Part shown: positions 8,914 through 18,723 of the stretch, piece by piece | Layout: each line of letters opens with the position of its first letter | How positions within the stretch are numbered: position 1 is the stretch's first letter | From: Marinobacter persicus | GTDB lineage: Bacteria; Pseudomonadota; Gammaproteobacteria; Pseudomonadales; Oleiphilaceae | Assembly: GCF_002934325.1 (NCBI RefSeq) | Contig: NZ_PTIV01000028.1 | Coordinates: 1-47,293, forward strand | DNA length: 47,293 nucleotides | Reading direction: 5' to 3' | The notes under the pieces: generated by a model | Seen by the model: the letters and a program-made list of their open reading frames with translations, nothing else | Databases searched by the model: none | Told to the model about the DNA's origin: nothing | Position numbers and translations under genes: made by a program

Positions 8914-11193
8914 ATGACGCTTCCGGCCGCACTGCTCAGCCATTATCGCCGTCACCCGCTCCAGCTTCTCGCACTGGCGATCATGATTATCCTGGCGACC
9001 ATGCTCTGGACCGGCGTGCATCACCTGACCAGCCAGGCCCGGGGCAGTCTCGAGCAAAGCGAATCAGCCGTTGCCGAGCGCCAGCAGGTAGTGCGGGCGG
9101 ACGGCCAGCCGATGACGGTGGCCGACTTCGTAGAACTCCGTCGCCAGGGATTCTGTGTCATGCCCTGGCTGGAAGTCTCCCGGCCGGCCGACGGTCGTAT
9201 TGTGGGCATCGATCCCCTGGCGGCGGCCTGTTTTGGCAGCCAGGCTGATGGCGCCCCTGAGCCGGGAAACAGACTCGATGGCAAGCCATTTGTGGACATC
9301 AGCAAGGCGGCCGAATTGGCAGCCGACCACCGCCACGAACTGACGTTGTTGATTGTGCCAGCGACGACCAACCACTCCCTCCCCGCAGGCTATGAACACG
9401 CCGCCTTCCAGGTTGGACCGGATACCGGCGAGCTGGGTGAAAGCTTCCTGCTGAACCTGGACGCGCTTGGGGTGCTGGTTCTGCTGATCACCGCCTTGCT
9501 GGTGCGCAGCGTCTATCTGCTGGGCCTGGCCCAACGAAGGGACAGCTTTGCACTGCTGCACCGTTACGGGGTACCCCAGCGCCAAATCAGCCAATGGTTG
9601 GTCGTCGAGCTGCTGGTTCTGGCCCTGATTTGTATTTTCCCGGGCGTCTGGCTGGGTCGCTGGCTGGCATCGGCTTTGGGCAATGGTTTCGGTCAGGCGC
9701 TTGAAAGCCTGTTCGACACGCCGCTGTATGCGGGAGACAGCGGAGGCTGGACAGCGCCTGTGCTCACCATGGTGGCGGTAGTGCTGACGGCTTGCCTGGC
9801 GGATGGACTTCGCCCCTGGCTCCGGCGCCTGTTACGGTCGTTCGGTCCACGCCACCAGCATTGGTGGCCGCTGCTTTTGATTCTGCTGCTCGGCCTGGTG
9901 CTGGTGATCTGGACACACACCCTGTTCTGGCTGTTTACCGCAGTCGCCATCGTCTTTGTGGCGTTTGGGGTGCTGGCTCCCCGGGTCCTCTCCGGGCTTG
10001 CGGATTGGCGGGCAAGCCGGGCAGGCGACCCCATGGTACGCTGGCGCCACCGGGAACTCTCGGTGCTCGCCCGGCGGCTGGCGCTGCCACTGGTGGCCCT
10101 GCAATTCGCCATGACCCTGGTTCTGGCGGTCCAGGCGCTGGTAACCACTTTTGAAAACACGTTTGATCAATGGCTGGCACAGCGCCTGGAAGCCCCTTTT
10201 TACATTGAAGTACCAGCTGGCGCCGATGCCTCGCTGGCGACCCACTGGCTCAACAACGCATCTGAAGAGCACGGCCTTGGTCCCTGGCACCGGGTGATTC
10301 GCGGGCGGGCAACAGTGGCAAAAGGCCCCGAGAATACTGGCCAAGCCGTGGATGTCTTTGGCCTGGGCCCCATCGGCCCGCTGGTGGAAAACTGGCGGCT
10401 CCTGGATTCCGTGCCGGCCCCTTGGCAGCGCCTGCATGAAAACGCCGGCGTGATGGTCAATGAACAGCTGGCACGCCGGCAAGGCATTCAGATCAACGAC
10501 ACCCTGAAGGTCTCCCTGGGCGGTGACACCATGACCCTGCCCGTGCTGGCGGTGTATCCGGACTACGGCCGGCCCGCGGGCGAAATCCTGGTGCCTGCCA
10601 CGTTACTGCCAGAAACGTTCGATATCCGCTTCCAGAGCCTGTCCATCACACCGGGCCAGCTCACCATGGAAGCTATTACCGGTGCGCTTGAACAGCTCTG
10701 GGGCCGGGAGCAGCTCACGGTGCGCAACAACCGGACCATCCAGGCCCTGGCTTCCAACATCTTCGATCAGACGTTCCTGCTTACCCGGGCCATGACGGTG
10801 CTGACCCTGATACTGTCGGGCACCGCCCTGCTCCTGATGGGCTGGGTGTTCTTTTCCACCCGTGCCTGGTATTTCCGCCTGCTGCTGGTCTGGGGCCTTC
10901 AACGCCGGGAAGCGACCCTGCAACTGATGCGTTTATCGCTGTCACTGACCGGCGCCATCACCCTCCTGGCCCTGCCATTGGGCATCTGGCTGACCTGGGT
11001 GCTGGTACATCGCATCAACCCCCTGGCCTTCGGCTGGTCGCTGCCCATGGCGGTCTACCCGGCGTTCTGGTTACAGTTGGGCGCCATGAGTCTCCTGATC
11101 GGCCTGAGCATTACCCTGCTTATGCGATACCAGCTGAAAAACAGCGCTTCCACGCCAGTCAGTGCCAATGCACTGGCCGGGGGTGAGCGATGA
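8914..11193 (+). CDS. FtsX-type ABC transporter permease (two FtsX domains)
   Basis: A 759-residue inner-membrane protein. The first membrane helix is at about 18-38, followed by an extracytoplasmic region. A group of helices lies at about 185-330, with more hydrophobic segments at about 340-385 and 405-430. A second large extracytoplasmic domain spans about 435-620, and the last three helices lie near 630-655, 680-705 and 720-745. Two FtsX-like units in one chain match the large permeases that pair with LolD-like ATPases; in Agrobacterium these parts are separate AttF/AttG-like proteins. The start ATG at 8914 is 5 nt after the ATPase stop. Its stop overlaps the next gene's start (ATGA, 11190-11193), so the two are probably translationally coupled. 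Confidence 0.88.
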   Translation: MTLPAALLSHYRRHPLQLLALAIMIILATMLWTGVHHLTSQARGSLEQSESAVAERQQVVRADGQPMTVADFVELRRQGFCVMPWLEVSRPADGRIVGIDPLAAACFGSQADGAPEPGNRLDGKPFVDISKAAELAADHRHELTLLIVPATTNHSLPAGYEHAAFQVGPDTGELGESFLLNLDALGVLVLLITALLVRSVYLLGLAQRRDSFALLHRYGVPQRQISQWLVVELLVLALICIFPGVWLGRWLASALGNGFGQALESLFDTPLYAGDSGGWTAPVLTMVAVVLTACLADGLRPWLRRLLRSFGPRHQHWWPLLLILLLGLVLVIWTHTLFWLFTAVAIVFVAFGVLAPRVLSGLADWRASRAGDPMVRWRHRELSVLARRLALPLVALQFAMTLVLAVQALVTTFENTFDQWLAQRLEAPFYIEVPAGADASLATHWLNNASEEHGLGPWHRVIRGRATVAKGPENTGQAVDVFGLGPIGPLVENWRLLDSVPAPWQRLHENAGVMVNEQLARRQGIQINDTLKVSLGGDTMTLPVLAVYPDYGRPAGEILVPATLLPETFDIRFQSLSITPGQLTMEAITGALEQLWGREQLTVRNNRTIQALASNIFDQTFLLTRAMTVLTLILSGTALLLMGWVFFSTRAWYFRLLLVWGLQRREATLQLMRLSLSLTGAITLLALPLGIWLTWVLVHRINPLAFGWSLPMAVYPAFWLQLGAMSLLIGLSITLLMRYQLKNSASTPVSANALAGGER

Positions 11194-12281
11194 GACGGGC
11201 CCTTCTCCTGATGTTCCTGTTGGTTCTGGCTGGCTGCTCCCGGGAGCCGGAGCCCGCCGGTTTCGCAGGCCTTGCCGGCGTGGGTGACACCAACGCCGAG
11301 GTACCCTTCCTGCAACCCGGCCCGCGTGACAGCCTGTCGTACCCAAAGGATTTCGGGCCGCATCCGCAACATCGTATTGAGTGGTGGTACCTGACGGCCA
11401 ACCTGGAAACCCCGGATGGCCAGCCTCTGGGCCTGCAGTGGACCCAGTTCCGGCAGGCCATCGTCCCCAGGCCCATGGATGCAACGCCCCCGGCAGCGAA
11501 CAACTGGCCCCTGCAGGCCGCCTGGATGACCCACGCAGCAGTGAGCTTTGATAACCAGCATTACTTTTCTGAAAAACTGGCCCGGGGCGACATTGGCCAT
11601 GCTGGCGCCCGGGCAGAGCCTTTCTCGGTCTGGCTGGACGACTGGCAGCTCCAAGCCACCGGCGACCCAGACCGCTGGCACCTGCAGGTAACTGCCGATC
11701 AGTGGTCCTACGACCTGACACTGGAACTACGGGGCGAGCCCGTCGCCCATGGCAATCAGGGCTTCAGCGCCAAATCGGCCACGGGCGAGGGATCGATGTA
11801 CTTCAGCCTGGTGGATATCCACATTGAAGGCACAGTGACCCTGAACGGGAACTCGCATCGGGTATCCGGCAAAGGCTGGTTTGACCGGGAGTGGAGCAGC
11901 CAGTTTCTGAAAACCGGCCAACAGGGCTGGGACTGGTTTGCCCTGCACCTGGACTCGGGTGACAAGCTGATGGCGTTCCAGTTAAGGGAGAAGGAAGGTA
12001 CCTATCGTTCCGGCACCTGGATTCCGGCACAGGGCGAGCCGGTGGCACTGAAGCCCGGCCAATTGGCGTTGGCGCCGCGCACCGGACACAAAGGGCATCC
12101 GCGCCAATGGCGTATAACGGTGCCGGATTACGGTCTGGACCTGCAACTGACGGCACCGCCGGGCGATTACCGGAACAACGGGCTCTACCCGTATTGGGAA
12201 AGCCCGGTCACGGTGTCGGGCAGCCATACCGGTGAGGGTTACATGGAGCTGACCGGCTACGGCAGCTCAAGCACCGACTAA
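11190..12281 (+). CDS. AttH/CrtC-like lipocalin lipoprotein
   Basis: A 363-residue predicted lipoprotein. The signal peptide ends in LAGC (C16 of MRRALLLMFLLVLAGCS). The mature part has the AttH/CrtC (hydroxyneurosporene synthase-like) double-lipocalin signatures HRIEWWYLTANLE near residues 59-71 and KGWFDREWSSQF near 227-238. Relatives include carotenoid 1,2-hydratase CrtC, but no carotenoid genes are present. The linkage to an ABC ATPase and FtsX-type permease instead points to the AttH type, which probably binds a hydrophobic ligand in the periplasm. The start overlaps the permease stop (ATGA). It is the last gene of the operon and ends 11 nt from the convergent ilvD. Confidence 0.85.
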   Translation: MRRALLLMFLLVLAGCSREPEPAGFAGLAGVGDTNAEVPFLQPGPRDSLSYPKDFGPHPQHRIEWWYLTANLETPDGQPLGLQWTQFRQAIVPRPMDATPPAANNWPLQAAWMTHAAVSFDNQHYFSEKLARGDIGHAGARAEPFSVWLDDWQLQATGDPDRWHLQVTADQWSYDLTLELRGEPVAHGNQGFSAKSATGEGSMYFSLVDIHIEGTVTLNGNSHRVSGKGWFDREWSSQFLKTGQQGWDWFALHLDSGDKLMAFQLREKEGTYRSGTWIPAQGEPVALKPGQLALAPRTGHKGHPRQWRITVPDYGLDLQLTAPPGDYRNNGLYPYWESPVTVSGSHTGEGYMELTGYGSSSTD

Positions 12282-12292
12282 CTCGCGCTCGC

Positions 12293-13969
12293 TCAAGGCA
12301 AGTCGGTCACCGCCCCGGTGGACGCGGAACTGACGGTGCGGGCGTATTTGGCAAGCACGCCACGAGCAACCCGGGGTGCCGGTTCCGCCCAGGCCTGGCG
12401 GCGCTTCTCCAACTCCTCTTCAGAAATCTCCAGGGAGATGGAGTTGTTCACCGCGTCAATGGTGATGGTGTCGCCGTCCTCAACCAGGGCGATCGGCCCA
12501 CCCACGGCGGCTTCCGGGGTGATGTGCCCCACCACGAAGCCGTGGCTGCCGCCCGAGAACCGGCCATCGGTAATCAGGGCCACGTCGCTGCCCAGGCCCT
12601 TGCCCATGATGGCGGAGGTGGGGCTGAGCATCTCCCGCATGCCGGGACCGCCCTTCGGCCCCTCGTAGCGAATGACCAGCACGTCTCCGGCCACCACGGT
12701 GTCATCCAGGATACGGGCCTGGGCCTCTTCCTCGGAATGGAACACCCGGGCCCGCCCGGAGAAGTGGGTGCCTTCCTTGCCGGTAATCTTGGCCACCGAG
12801 CCTTCGGGGGCCAGGTTGCCATACAGGATGCGCAGGTGACTGTCCGGCTTGATGGGGTTCTCGAAGGCATGAATGATCTGCTGGTCTTCCGGGTACGGCG
12901 CCACGCCGGCCAGGTTCTCGGCCAGGGTGTTGCCGGTGACCGTCAGGCAGTCCCCGTGCAGCAGGCCCCGGTCCAGCAGCATTTTCATCAGTGGCTGGAT
13001 GCCGCCAATGGCCACCAGCTCGGACATCATGTAGTGCCCCGACGGCCGAAGGTCCGCCAGCACCGGCACCTGCTTGCCAATGCGGACAAAATCATCCAGC
13101 GATAACGGTACCCCGATCGTGCTGGCCATCCCCAGCAGGTGCAGCACCGCGTTGGTCGATCCACCCAGGGCGATCACCACGGTAATGGCGTTCTCGAAGG
13201 CTTCCCGGGTCATGATGTCGGAGGGTTTGATGTCCCGTTCCAGCAGTTCCAGAACGGCGGCGCCAGCGGCTTCGCAGTCCGCCACCTTGGTGTCCGATAC
13301 CGCGTTCTGCGCCGAACTGCCGGGCAGGCTCATGCCCATGGCCTCAATGGCGGAGGCCATGGTGTTGGCCGTATACATGCCTCCGCAGGAACCGGGGCCG
13401 GGAATGGCCGTTTCCTCGATCTGCTTCACTTCGATCAGGTCCATGTTGCCACGGGCGTGAGCGCCCACCGCTTCAAACACGGAGATAATGTCGGTGTGAT
13501 TCTCACCGGGCTGGATGGTGCCGCCATAGACAAACACCGCCGGACGGTTCAGCCGCGCCAGGCCCATCATGCAGCCGGGCATGTTTTTGTCGCAGCCGCC
13601 AATGGCCACCAGGCCGTCAAAGCCTTCGCAGCCGGCCACGGTCTCGATGGAATCGGCGATCACCTCCCGGGATACCAGGGAATACTTCATGCCCTCGGTG
13701 CCGTTGGCGATGCCGTCCGAGATGGTGATGGTGTTGAAAATAAGACTCTTGCCGCCGGCCTCGTCGGCACCACGGGCCGCTTCCCGGGCCAGGCCGTCAA
13801 TGTGCATGTTGCAGGGAGTGAGGTTACTCCAGGTGGAGGCAATGCCGATCTGGGGTTTGCGGAAGTCCTCGTCCTGAAAGCCAACGGCTCTGAGCATGGC
13901 CCGACTGGCGGATTTGTTGATGCCATCCACCACCGGGGCGGAGTAGCGGCGCCGTTTATCAGTCGTCAT
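12293..13969 (-). CDS. ilvD: Dihydroxy-acid dehydratase
   Basis: A 558-residue cytoplasmic Fe-S enzyme that dehydrates 2,3-dihydroxy-isovalerate and -methylvalerate in valine and isoleucine synthesis. Conserved cysteines are seen in TPCNMH (C53), [10 protein letters not shown] (C126, C133) and [10 protein letters not shown] (C195). The C-terminal [19 protein letters not shown] is intact. The length fits the shorter (about 560-residue) IlvD type rather than the 616-residue E. coli enzyme. It begins 30 nt downstream of the rnhB stop on the same strand and so may be co-transcribed from the long envelope operon. No other ilv genes and no attenuator-like leader are visible. Confidence 0.96.
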   Translation of the reverse strand: MTTDKRRRYSAPVVDGINKSASRAMLRAVGFQDEDFRKPQIGIASTWSNLTPCNMHIDGLAREAARGADEAGGKSLIFNTITISDGIANGTEGMKYSLVSREVIADSIETVAGCEGFDGLVAIGGCDKNMPGCMMGLARLNRPAVFVYGGTIQPGENHTDIISVFEAVGAHARGNMDLIEVKQIEETAIPGPGSCGGMYTANTMASAIEAMGMSLPGSSAQNAVSDTKVADCEAAGAAVLELLERDIKPSDIMTREAFENAITVVIALGGSTNAVLHLLGMASTIGVPLSLDDFVRIGKQVPVLADLRPSGHYMMSELVAIGGIQPLMKMLLDRGLLHGDCLTVTGNTLAENLAGVAPYPEDQQIIHAFENPIKPDSHLRILYGNLAPEGSVAKITGKEGTHFSGRARVFHSEEEAQARILDDTVVAGDVLVIRYEGPKGGPGMREMLSPTSAIMGKGLGSDVALITDGRFSGGSHGFVVGHITPEAAVGGPIALVEDGDTITIDAVNNSISLEISEEELEKRRQAWAEPAPRVARGVLAKYARTVSSASTGAVTDLP

Positions 13970-13998
13970 GGACTTGCCTCCCGTGAAGTTATCCTGAG

Positions 13999-14673
13999 TT
14001 AGTCAACATCCTCGAACAGATCCGCTGGATACTGGAGCTCTTCCGCCACATGGTATATACCCCCGCGCTCGATGGCCTCGGCCACCGGCCGGAACGAACG
14101 CCGGTGATGGGGCGTCGCGCCCAGACGGTTGAGGGCTTCAAGGTGCACCGGCGTAGGGTAACCCTTGTGTTGCGCCAGACCAAAGCCGGGGAACTCTTCA
14201 TCCAGAGCCGCCATCTCCCGGTCCCGGGTCACTTTTGCCAGTATAGAAGCCGCGCTGATGGCCGCCACCCGGCTATCTCCCTTGACCACGGGCTCGGACG
14301 CCCAGTGCCACTTCGGGCATCGGTTGCCATCCACCAGCACGTATTCCGGTGGGATCGCCAGACCATCCACGGCGCGTTGCATGGCCACCATGGTGGCCTG
14401 GTAGATGTTCAACTGGTCGATTTCGTGGGCCTCACAGCGCCCCAGGCTCCAGCAGGCCGCTTTTTCCAGGATTTCGTCGTACAGCGCCAGGCGGCGTTTT
14501 TCCGTCAACTTCTTGGAGTCGGCCAGGCCGTCTATGGGGCGCTCCGGGTCCAGGATCACCGCAGCGGTGACCACCGCGCCGATTAAAGGGCCGCGCCCCA
14601 CTTCGTCCACACCGGCCAGGCGCCAGCCCTGGTAAGAACACTCAAATGGCGGCAAGGGACCGGATTTGGCCAT
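13999..14673 (-). CDS. rnhB: Ribonuclease HII
   Basis: A 224-residue nuclease that cuts RNA in RNA-DNA hybrids, including single ribonucleotides in DNA. The active-site start [12 protein letters not shown] (D23, E24) is plain, and further conserved acidic residues follow. The start codon overlaps the lpxB stop by one base (TAATG), so translation is likely coupled. In many gammaproteobacteria dnaE comes next; here it is ilvD. Confidence 0.96.
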   Translation of the reverse strand: MAKSGPLPPFECSYQGWRLAGVDEVGRGPLIGAVVTAAVILDPERPIDGLADSKKLTEKRRLALYDEILEKAACWSLGRCEAHEIDQLNIYQATMVAMQRAVDGLAIPPEYVLVDGNRCPKWHWASEPVVKGDSRVAAISAASILAKVTRDREMAALDEEFPGFGLAQHKGYPTPVHLEALNRLGATPHHRRSFRPVAEAIERGGIYHVAEELQYPADLFEDVD

Positions 14674-15860
14674 TACGAACGAGCCTCCAGAAGCTGGGTA
14701 ATGGCCTGCGCGGCTTTTTCATCGGCACCCTGGCGCAGAGTCTCGTGCAGCTCGGTGAAGGCCCGCTTCAGGCGCTCTCTTTCCTGCTCGTTGTCCAGGC
14801 GCTCCAGAACCGCCGCCCCCAGCGCTTCGGGGGTGGCATCGTCCTGCAGCAATTCCGGCACCAGACTCTTCCGGGCCAAGAGGTTGGGCAGTGCCACCCA
14901 GGGCACTTTCACCAGTTTCGAGAGCAGTTTGTAACTCAAGTTGCTCAACCGGTACCCCACCACCATGGGCTTTTTCAGCAACATGGCCTCCAGGGTGGCG
15001 GTGCCGGAGGCCAGCAGCACCACATCACTGGCCGCCATCACCTCCCGGGAGCGGCCGCGCACCAGGGTTACCGGCAGTTTTACGTCCAACGCATCCACCA
15101 GCGCTTGCACCTGTTTTTCCCGCTCCCGGTTTACACAGGGAATGACGAGCTGCAGGTCCGGCTTGCGGCTTTGCAGCCAGAGCGAGGTTTGAAGGAACAG
15201 GGTGCCCAGGCGCTCCACTTCGCCACCCCGGCTGCCGGGCAGCACTGCCAGCACCGGCTTGTCCGGCGCCAATCCCAGGTCTTTCCGGGCAGCCAGGGTG
15301 TCCGGTTCCATGGCAATACGGTCTGCCAGCGGATGGCCGACAAACGCCACCGGCACGTGGTGCTCTTCGTAAAAGCGGGCTTCAAAGGGAAACAGGGTGA
15401 GCATCAGATCCACCGATTTGGCGATCTTGAAGATGCGCTTTTGCCGCCAGGCCCAGACGGAGGGGCTCACGTAATGAACGGAAGGAATGCCGGCCTCGCG
15501 GCACCGGCGCTCAATGGCCAGGGTAAAATCCGGGGAGTCGATACCAATCACCACGTCCGGGCGATTGGCGAAGAAATACTCGTACAGCCGGCCACGAATC
15601 CGGAACAGCTCGCGGATGCGCCCCAGCACTTCCACCAGACCCATGACCGACAATCGTTCCATGGGCACCAGCGAATGAAAACCTTCGGCGATCATCTCAT
15701 CGCCGCCGATACCGATAAAACGGGCATTGGGGTAGCGTTTGCGGAGGGAGCGGATCAGCCCGGCACCGAGGATATCCCCCGATGCCTCACCGGCAATAAT
15801 GGCAATTAGCGGCTGAGTGGACGGCCTGGAAGGCAAGGTATTGGCCTGGGTCAACGACAC
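14673..15860 (-). CDS. lpxB: Lipid-A-disaccharide synthase
   Basis: A 395-residue peripheral membrane glycosyltransferase (GT19) joining UDP-2,3-diacylglucosamine and 2,3-diacylglucosamine-1-phosphate into the lipid A disaccharide. The N-terminal [14 protein letters not shown] and the nucleotide-site motifs VYYVSP-like [10 protein letters not shown] and LPGSRGGEV are present. The start is uncertain. The frame opens at GTG 15860, but GGGAGG ends almost on that codon, whereas TTG two codons later (15854) has the same Shine-Dalgarno at a normal 6-nt distance. The C-terminus overlaps the rnhB start by one base. It follows lpxA by 12 nt. Confidence 0.96.
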   Translation of the reverse strand: MSLTQANTLPSRPSTQPLIAIIAGEASGDILGAGLIRSLRKRYPNARFIGIGGDEMIAEGFHSLVPMERLSVMGLVEVLGRIRELFRIRGRLYEYFFANRPDVVIGIDSPDFTLAIERRCREAGIPSVHYVSPSVWAWRQKRIFKIAKSVDLMLTLFPFEARFYEEHHVPVAFVGHPLADRIAMEPDTLAARKDLGLAPDKPVLAVLPGSRGGEVERLGTLFLQTSLWLQSRKPDLQLVIPCVNREREKQVQALVDALDVKLPVTLVRGRSREVMAASDVVLLASGTATLEAMLLKKPMVVGYRLSNLSYKLLSKLVKVPWVALPNLLARKSLVPELLQDDATPEALGAAVLERLDNEQERERLKRAFTELHETLRQGADEKAAQAITQLLEARS

Positions 15861-15872
15861 CCTCCCGCCGGA

Positions 15873-16664
15873 TCAGCGGATGATGCCGCGACCGGTTCCT
15901 TCAAGAGAATCAATCAGTGGCTGGACTTCCGGCACATCGGCAAACTGCTCCTTGAGCTCGCTGAGCGCCTGACCGGTAGTCAGACCCTGGCGATAGATCA
16001 CCTTGTAGGCGCGACGCAGAGCAGACAGGACTTCCTTACTGTAACCACGACGCTTGAGCCCTTCCACGTTCATGCCGTGGGGCTGGGCGGATTGGCCGCT
16101 GGCCATCACATAGGCGGGGATGTCTTTGAGCACGATACTGCCACCGGCTGCCATGCTGTGGGCGCCGATCTTACAGAACTGGTGCACCATGGTGCCGCCA
16201 CCCAGGATGGCGTAATCACCGACGGTGACATGTCCGGCCAGAGTAGCGCAATTGGCCAGGATGGTTTCATTGCCCACCACACAGTCGTGCGCCACGTGAA
16301 CGTACGCCATCAGCAGGTTGCCGCTGCCAATACGGGTCTCACCACGGTCCTGCACCGTACCACGGTGAATGGTGCAGTTTTCACGGATGATATTGTTATC
16401 ACCGATGATCAGGGTGGTCGGCTCGCCGGCGTACTTCTTGTCCTGGCACTCTTCGCCGATGCTGGAGAACTGGAAAATCCGGTTATTGCGGCCAATTACG
16501 GCTGGCCCTTTGACAACAACATGGGACAGGATCTCGGTACCTTCACCAATCTCAACACCCGGGCCGATGTAGCTCCACGGGCCCACGGTCACGTTGTCCG
16601 CCAGCTTTGCCGACGGATCAATGATCGCCTGAGGATGAATACCCGACCAGTCGGTTGCTGCCAT
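15873..16664 (-). CDS. lpxA: UDP-N-acetylglucosamine acyltransferase
   Basis: A 263-residue left-handed beta-helix trimer enzyme that transfers 3-hydroxyacyl from ACP to UDP-GlcNAc, the first step of lipid A synthesis. Hexapeptide repeats run through the first 190 residues (for example IHPQAIIDPSAKLADNVTVG). The catalytic His is in the region VHVAHDCVVG, and a helical C-terminal domain follows. The start ATG overlaps the fabZ stop (TAATG). Length is normal for the family. Confidence 0.97.
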   Translation of the reverse strand: MAATDWSGIHPQAIIDPSAKLADNVTVGPWSYIGPGVEIGEGTEILSHVVVKGPAVIGRNNRIFQFSSIGEECQDKKYAGEPTTLIIGDNNIIRENCTIHRGTVQDRGETRIGSGNLLMAYVHVAHDCVVGNETILANCATLAGHVTVGDYAILGGGTMVHQFCKIGAHSMAAGGSIVLKDIPAYVMASGQSAQPHGMNVEGLKRRGYSKEVLSALRRAYKVIYRQGLTTGQALSELKEQFADVPEVQPLIDSLEGTGRGIIR

Positions 16665-17101
16665 TAAACTTCTCTCTCAGCGGTCAGAATTTCGGCCACA
16701 CAAACCACTTCGCCGTCCACCAGGGCCCGACAGTTGAAGCGCCAGATACCGCGTTTGGCCGAGACAAACTCGGTTTCCATGTCCAGGCGGTCACCTGGAA
16801 ATACAGGGCGCTTGAAGCGCACTTTGCTGGAACCAGCCAGATATTGTATCAAACCGTCTGCCGGCTTGCGGCCAACAGTGACAAAACCGAGAACTCCGGA
16901 AAGCTGGGCCATGGCTTCAATAATCAACACACCCGGCATAATCGGGTTGTTGGGAAAATGCCCGGTAAAGAACGGCTCGTTAAACGAGATGTTCTTGTAG
17001 CCCTTAGCCGAGACACCACTCTCGACCTCGGTTACCCGGTCCACCAGCAAGAACGGGTAACGGTGTGGCAGGTATTCCAGAATTTCATCGATATACATCA
17101 T
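16664..17101 (-). CDS. fabZ: 3-hydroxyacyl-ACP dehydratase FabZ
   Basis: A 145-residue hotdog dehydratase of fatty acid elongation; it competes with LpxA/LpxD for 3-hydroxyacyl-ACP, which explains its conserved place among lpx genes. The catalytic pair is visible as H48 in FFTGHFP and E62 in [11 protein letters not shown], and [13 protein letters not shown] lies at the N-terminus. Two adjacent ATG codons (17096-17101) could start it. It lies 11 nt after lpxD and overlaps lpxA by one base. Confidence 0.97.
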   Translation of the reverse strand: MMYIDEILEYLPHRYPFLLVDRVTEVESGVSAKGYKNISFNEPFFTGHFPNNPIMPGVLIIEAMAQLSGVLGFVTVGRKPADGLIQYLAGSSKVRFKRPVFPGDRLDMETEFVSAKRGIWRFNCRALVDGEVVCVAEILTAEREV

Positions 17102-17112
17102 GTTCTTTGGCC

Positions 17113-18138
17113 TCAGCCCTTTGATTTCTTTTCAAGTTCTCGCACACGCCGTGCCAGAGCATCCAGTTGCCGGAAACGCACGGCGTTTTTACGCCAATTC
17201 CGGTTGGTATCCGCACTGGTGCCAGAAGAATACACTCCCGGTTCACGGATATCACCCGTTACCAGCGTCATTCCGGTTAAATGTACCTGATCGGCAATGT
17301 CCAGGTGGCCAGCCACGCCGGAAGCGCCCCCAAAGACACAGTGCCGGCCAATGCGGCTGCTGCCGGCAATACCCACCATGGCCGCCATGGCACTGTGATC
17401 ACCGATCTGCACGTTATGGGCGATCTGGATCAGGTTATCCAGCTTCACCCCATTACCAATCACGGTGTTCTCCAGGGCCCCCCGATCAATGGTGGTATTG
17501 GCGCCCACCTCAACATCGTCGCCCAGTTCAACACCGCCCAGCTGGGCAATCCGGTGCCAGGCACCCTGTTCATTCGCAAACCCGAAACCATCAGACCCGA
17601 TAACCGCACCACTGAGAATATGGCATCGCTGACCAACGGAGACATCGTGGGCCAGGGTTGCCCGGGGGCGAATAACGGTGTGATCACCAATGCGTGAGCG
17701 GGCACCAATAATCGTGCCTGCACCGACTGCCACGTGAGCACCAACGCGGACATCGGCCTCGATCACGACGTGAGGGCCGACACTGGCGGTTTCATCAATG
17801 TAAGCGGACTCATCCACCACTGCGGTGGGGTGAATGCCGGGTGGCGCAACGGGCGCGGGGTCAAACCAATGGCTGAGGCGAGCATAGCCCATGTAGGGGT
17901 TATCGAGTAACAGGACATTGGTCGGAGAATTCTCGGCCTGATCCGGCGAGACAATGACAGCAGACGCACGGGTCTCTTTCAGGTATTTCCCATACGCGGC
18001 ATTGGCCAGGAAACTGATCTGACCAGGCCCGGCAGCCTGCAAGGTGGCCAGACCGGTAATCAGGGTGTCGGGATCTCCCCGGAGACTGGCTCCCAGTGCA
18101 TCGGCTATTTCCTGCAGCCGATAGGACGTCTGTGTCAT
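17113..18138 (-). CDS. lpxD: UDP-3-O-acylglucosamine N-acyltransferase
   Basis: A 341-residue N-acyltransferase, third step of lipid A synthesis. An N-terminal uridine-binding domain (about 1-100, with AVIVSPDQ) precedes a left-handed beta-helix of hexapeptide repeats (about 100-310) and a C-terminal helix ([14 protein letters not shown]). The [14 protein letters not shown] region is typical of LpxD. GGAGAAAG stands directly upstream of the ATG. It follows skp by 40 nt. Confidence 0.97.
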   Translation of the reverse strand: MTQTSYRLQEIADALGASLRGDPDTLITGLATLQAAGPGQISFLANAAYGKYLKETRASAVIVSPDQAENSPTNVLLLDNPYMGYARLSHWFDPAPVAPPGIHPTAVVDESAYIDETASVGPHVVIEADVRVGAHVAVGAGTIIGARSRIGDHTVIRPRATLAHDVSVGQRCHILSGAVIGSDGFGFANEQGAWHRIAQLGGVELGDDVEVGANTTIDRGALENTVIGNGVKLDNLIQIAHNVQIGDHSAMAAMVGIAGSSRIGRHCVFGGASGVAGHLDIADQVHLTGMTLVTGDIREPGVYSSGTSADTNRNWRKNAVRFRQLDALARRVRELEKKSKG

Positions 18139-18178
18139 GGCTTTCTCCAGATACCGGGGCCGGGGAGCCCCGCAATCA

Positions 18179-18679
18179 TCACTCGTTCAGCTTGTTCAGC
18201 AGCGCTTCGGTCAGGTTCATGTCCGGCTTGGCATAGACCACGGCTTCGCTCGGCAGGATCAAATCCAGATTGTTCTCTTCCAGCAATTCCTTGATCGCTG
18301 CGTCCACTTCCGGGCGAGCGTTTTCAACAAACTGCTGTTTGCGCTGGTTGACGGTGGCGTCCAGGCGCTGTTTGAGCTGATTGAATTCCTGCACCTTGCG
18401 CTGGAACTGGCCGGAGAGTTCCTTGCGCTCAGCCTCGTTCATCATGGCGCCGTCTTTCTGCAGGCGCTCCTGAAGCTTTTGTGCTTCCTGTTGCACCTGG
18501 CGCACCTTAGCTTCCTCATTCCCAAAATCCTTCTCCAACTGCTGGGAAAAACTCTGGGCGTCGTCCGAGGAAAAGAGTGCCTGGCGCAGATCAACCACAC
18601 CGATCCGTGTCTCGGCGCTTGCCTGAACCGAGCAGGCCAGCAATAACGCTGCGCCAACCAATGTGAATAAACGAGTCAT
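18179..18679 (-). CDS. skp: Periplasmic chaperone Skp (OmpH)
   Basis: About 166 residues: a signal peptide (cleavage near ASAETRIG) followed by a long helical, Gln/Glu/Lys-rich body (about 40-130) that forms the coiled-coil tentacles of the Skp trimer. It holds unfolded outer-membrane proteins for the BAM complex. I choose ATG 18677-18679 because GGAG lies 7 nt upstream; the reading frame can be extended two codons to a TTG. It sits between bamA and lpxD as in most gammaproteobacteria. Confidence 0.95.
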   Translation of the reverse strand: MTRLFTLVGAALLLACSVQASAETRIGVVDLRQALFSSDDAQSFSQQLEKDFGNEEAKVRQVQQEAQKLQERLQKDGAMMNEAERKELSGQFQRKVQEFNQLKQRLDATVNQRKQQFVENARPEVDAAIKELLEENNLDLILPSEAVVYAKPDMNLTEALLNKLNE

Positions 18680-18723
18680 GATCAATCTCCTTACGGTTGC
18701 TCTTTATTGTTCAGTCAGCAATG

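Noticed and set aside
11190..12281. Carotenoid 1,2-hydratase (CrtC) as function of the lipoprotein
   Set aside because: Shared lipocalin signatures only. There are no carotenoid genes nearby, and the transporter context favours an AttH-like role.
14646..15809. Long plus-strand open frame (387 codons) opposite lpxB
   Set aside because: LpxB is unmistakable on the other strand. The Gln/His/Gly-rich translation is typical of antisense shadows.
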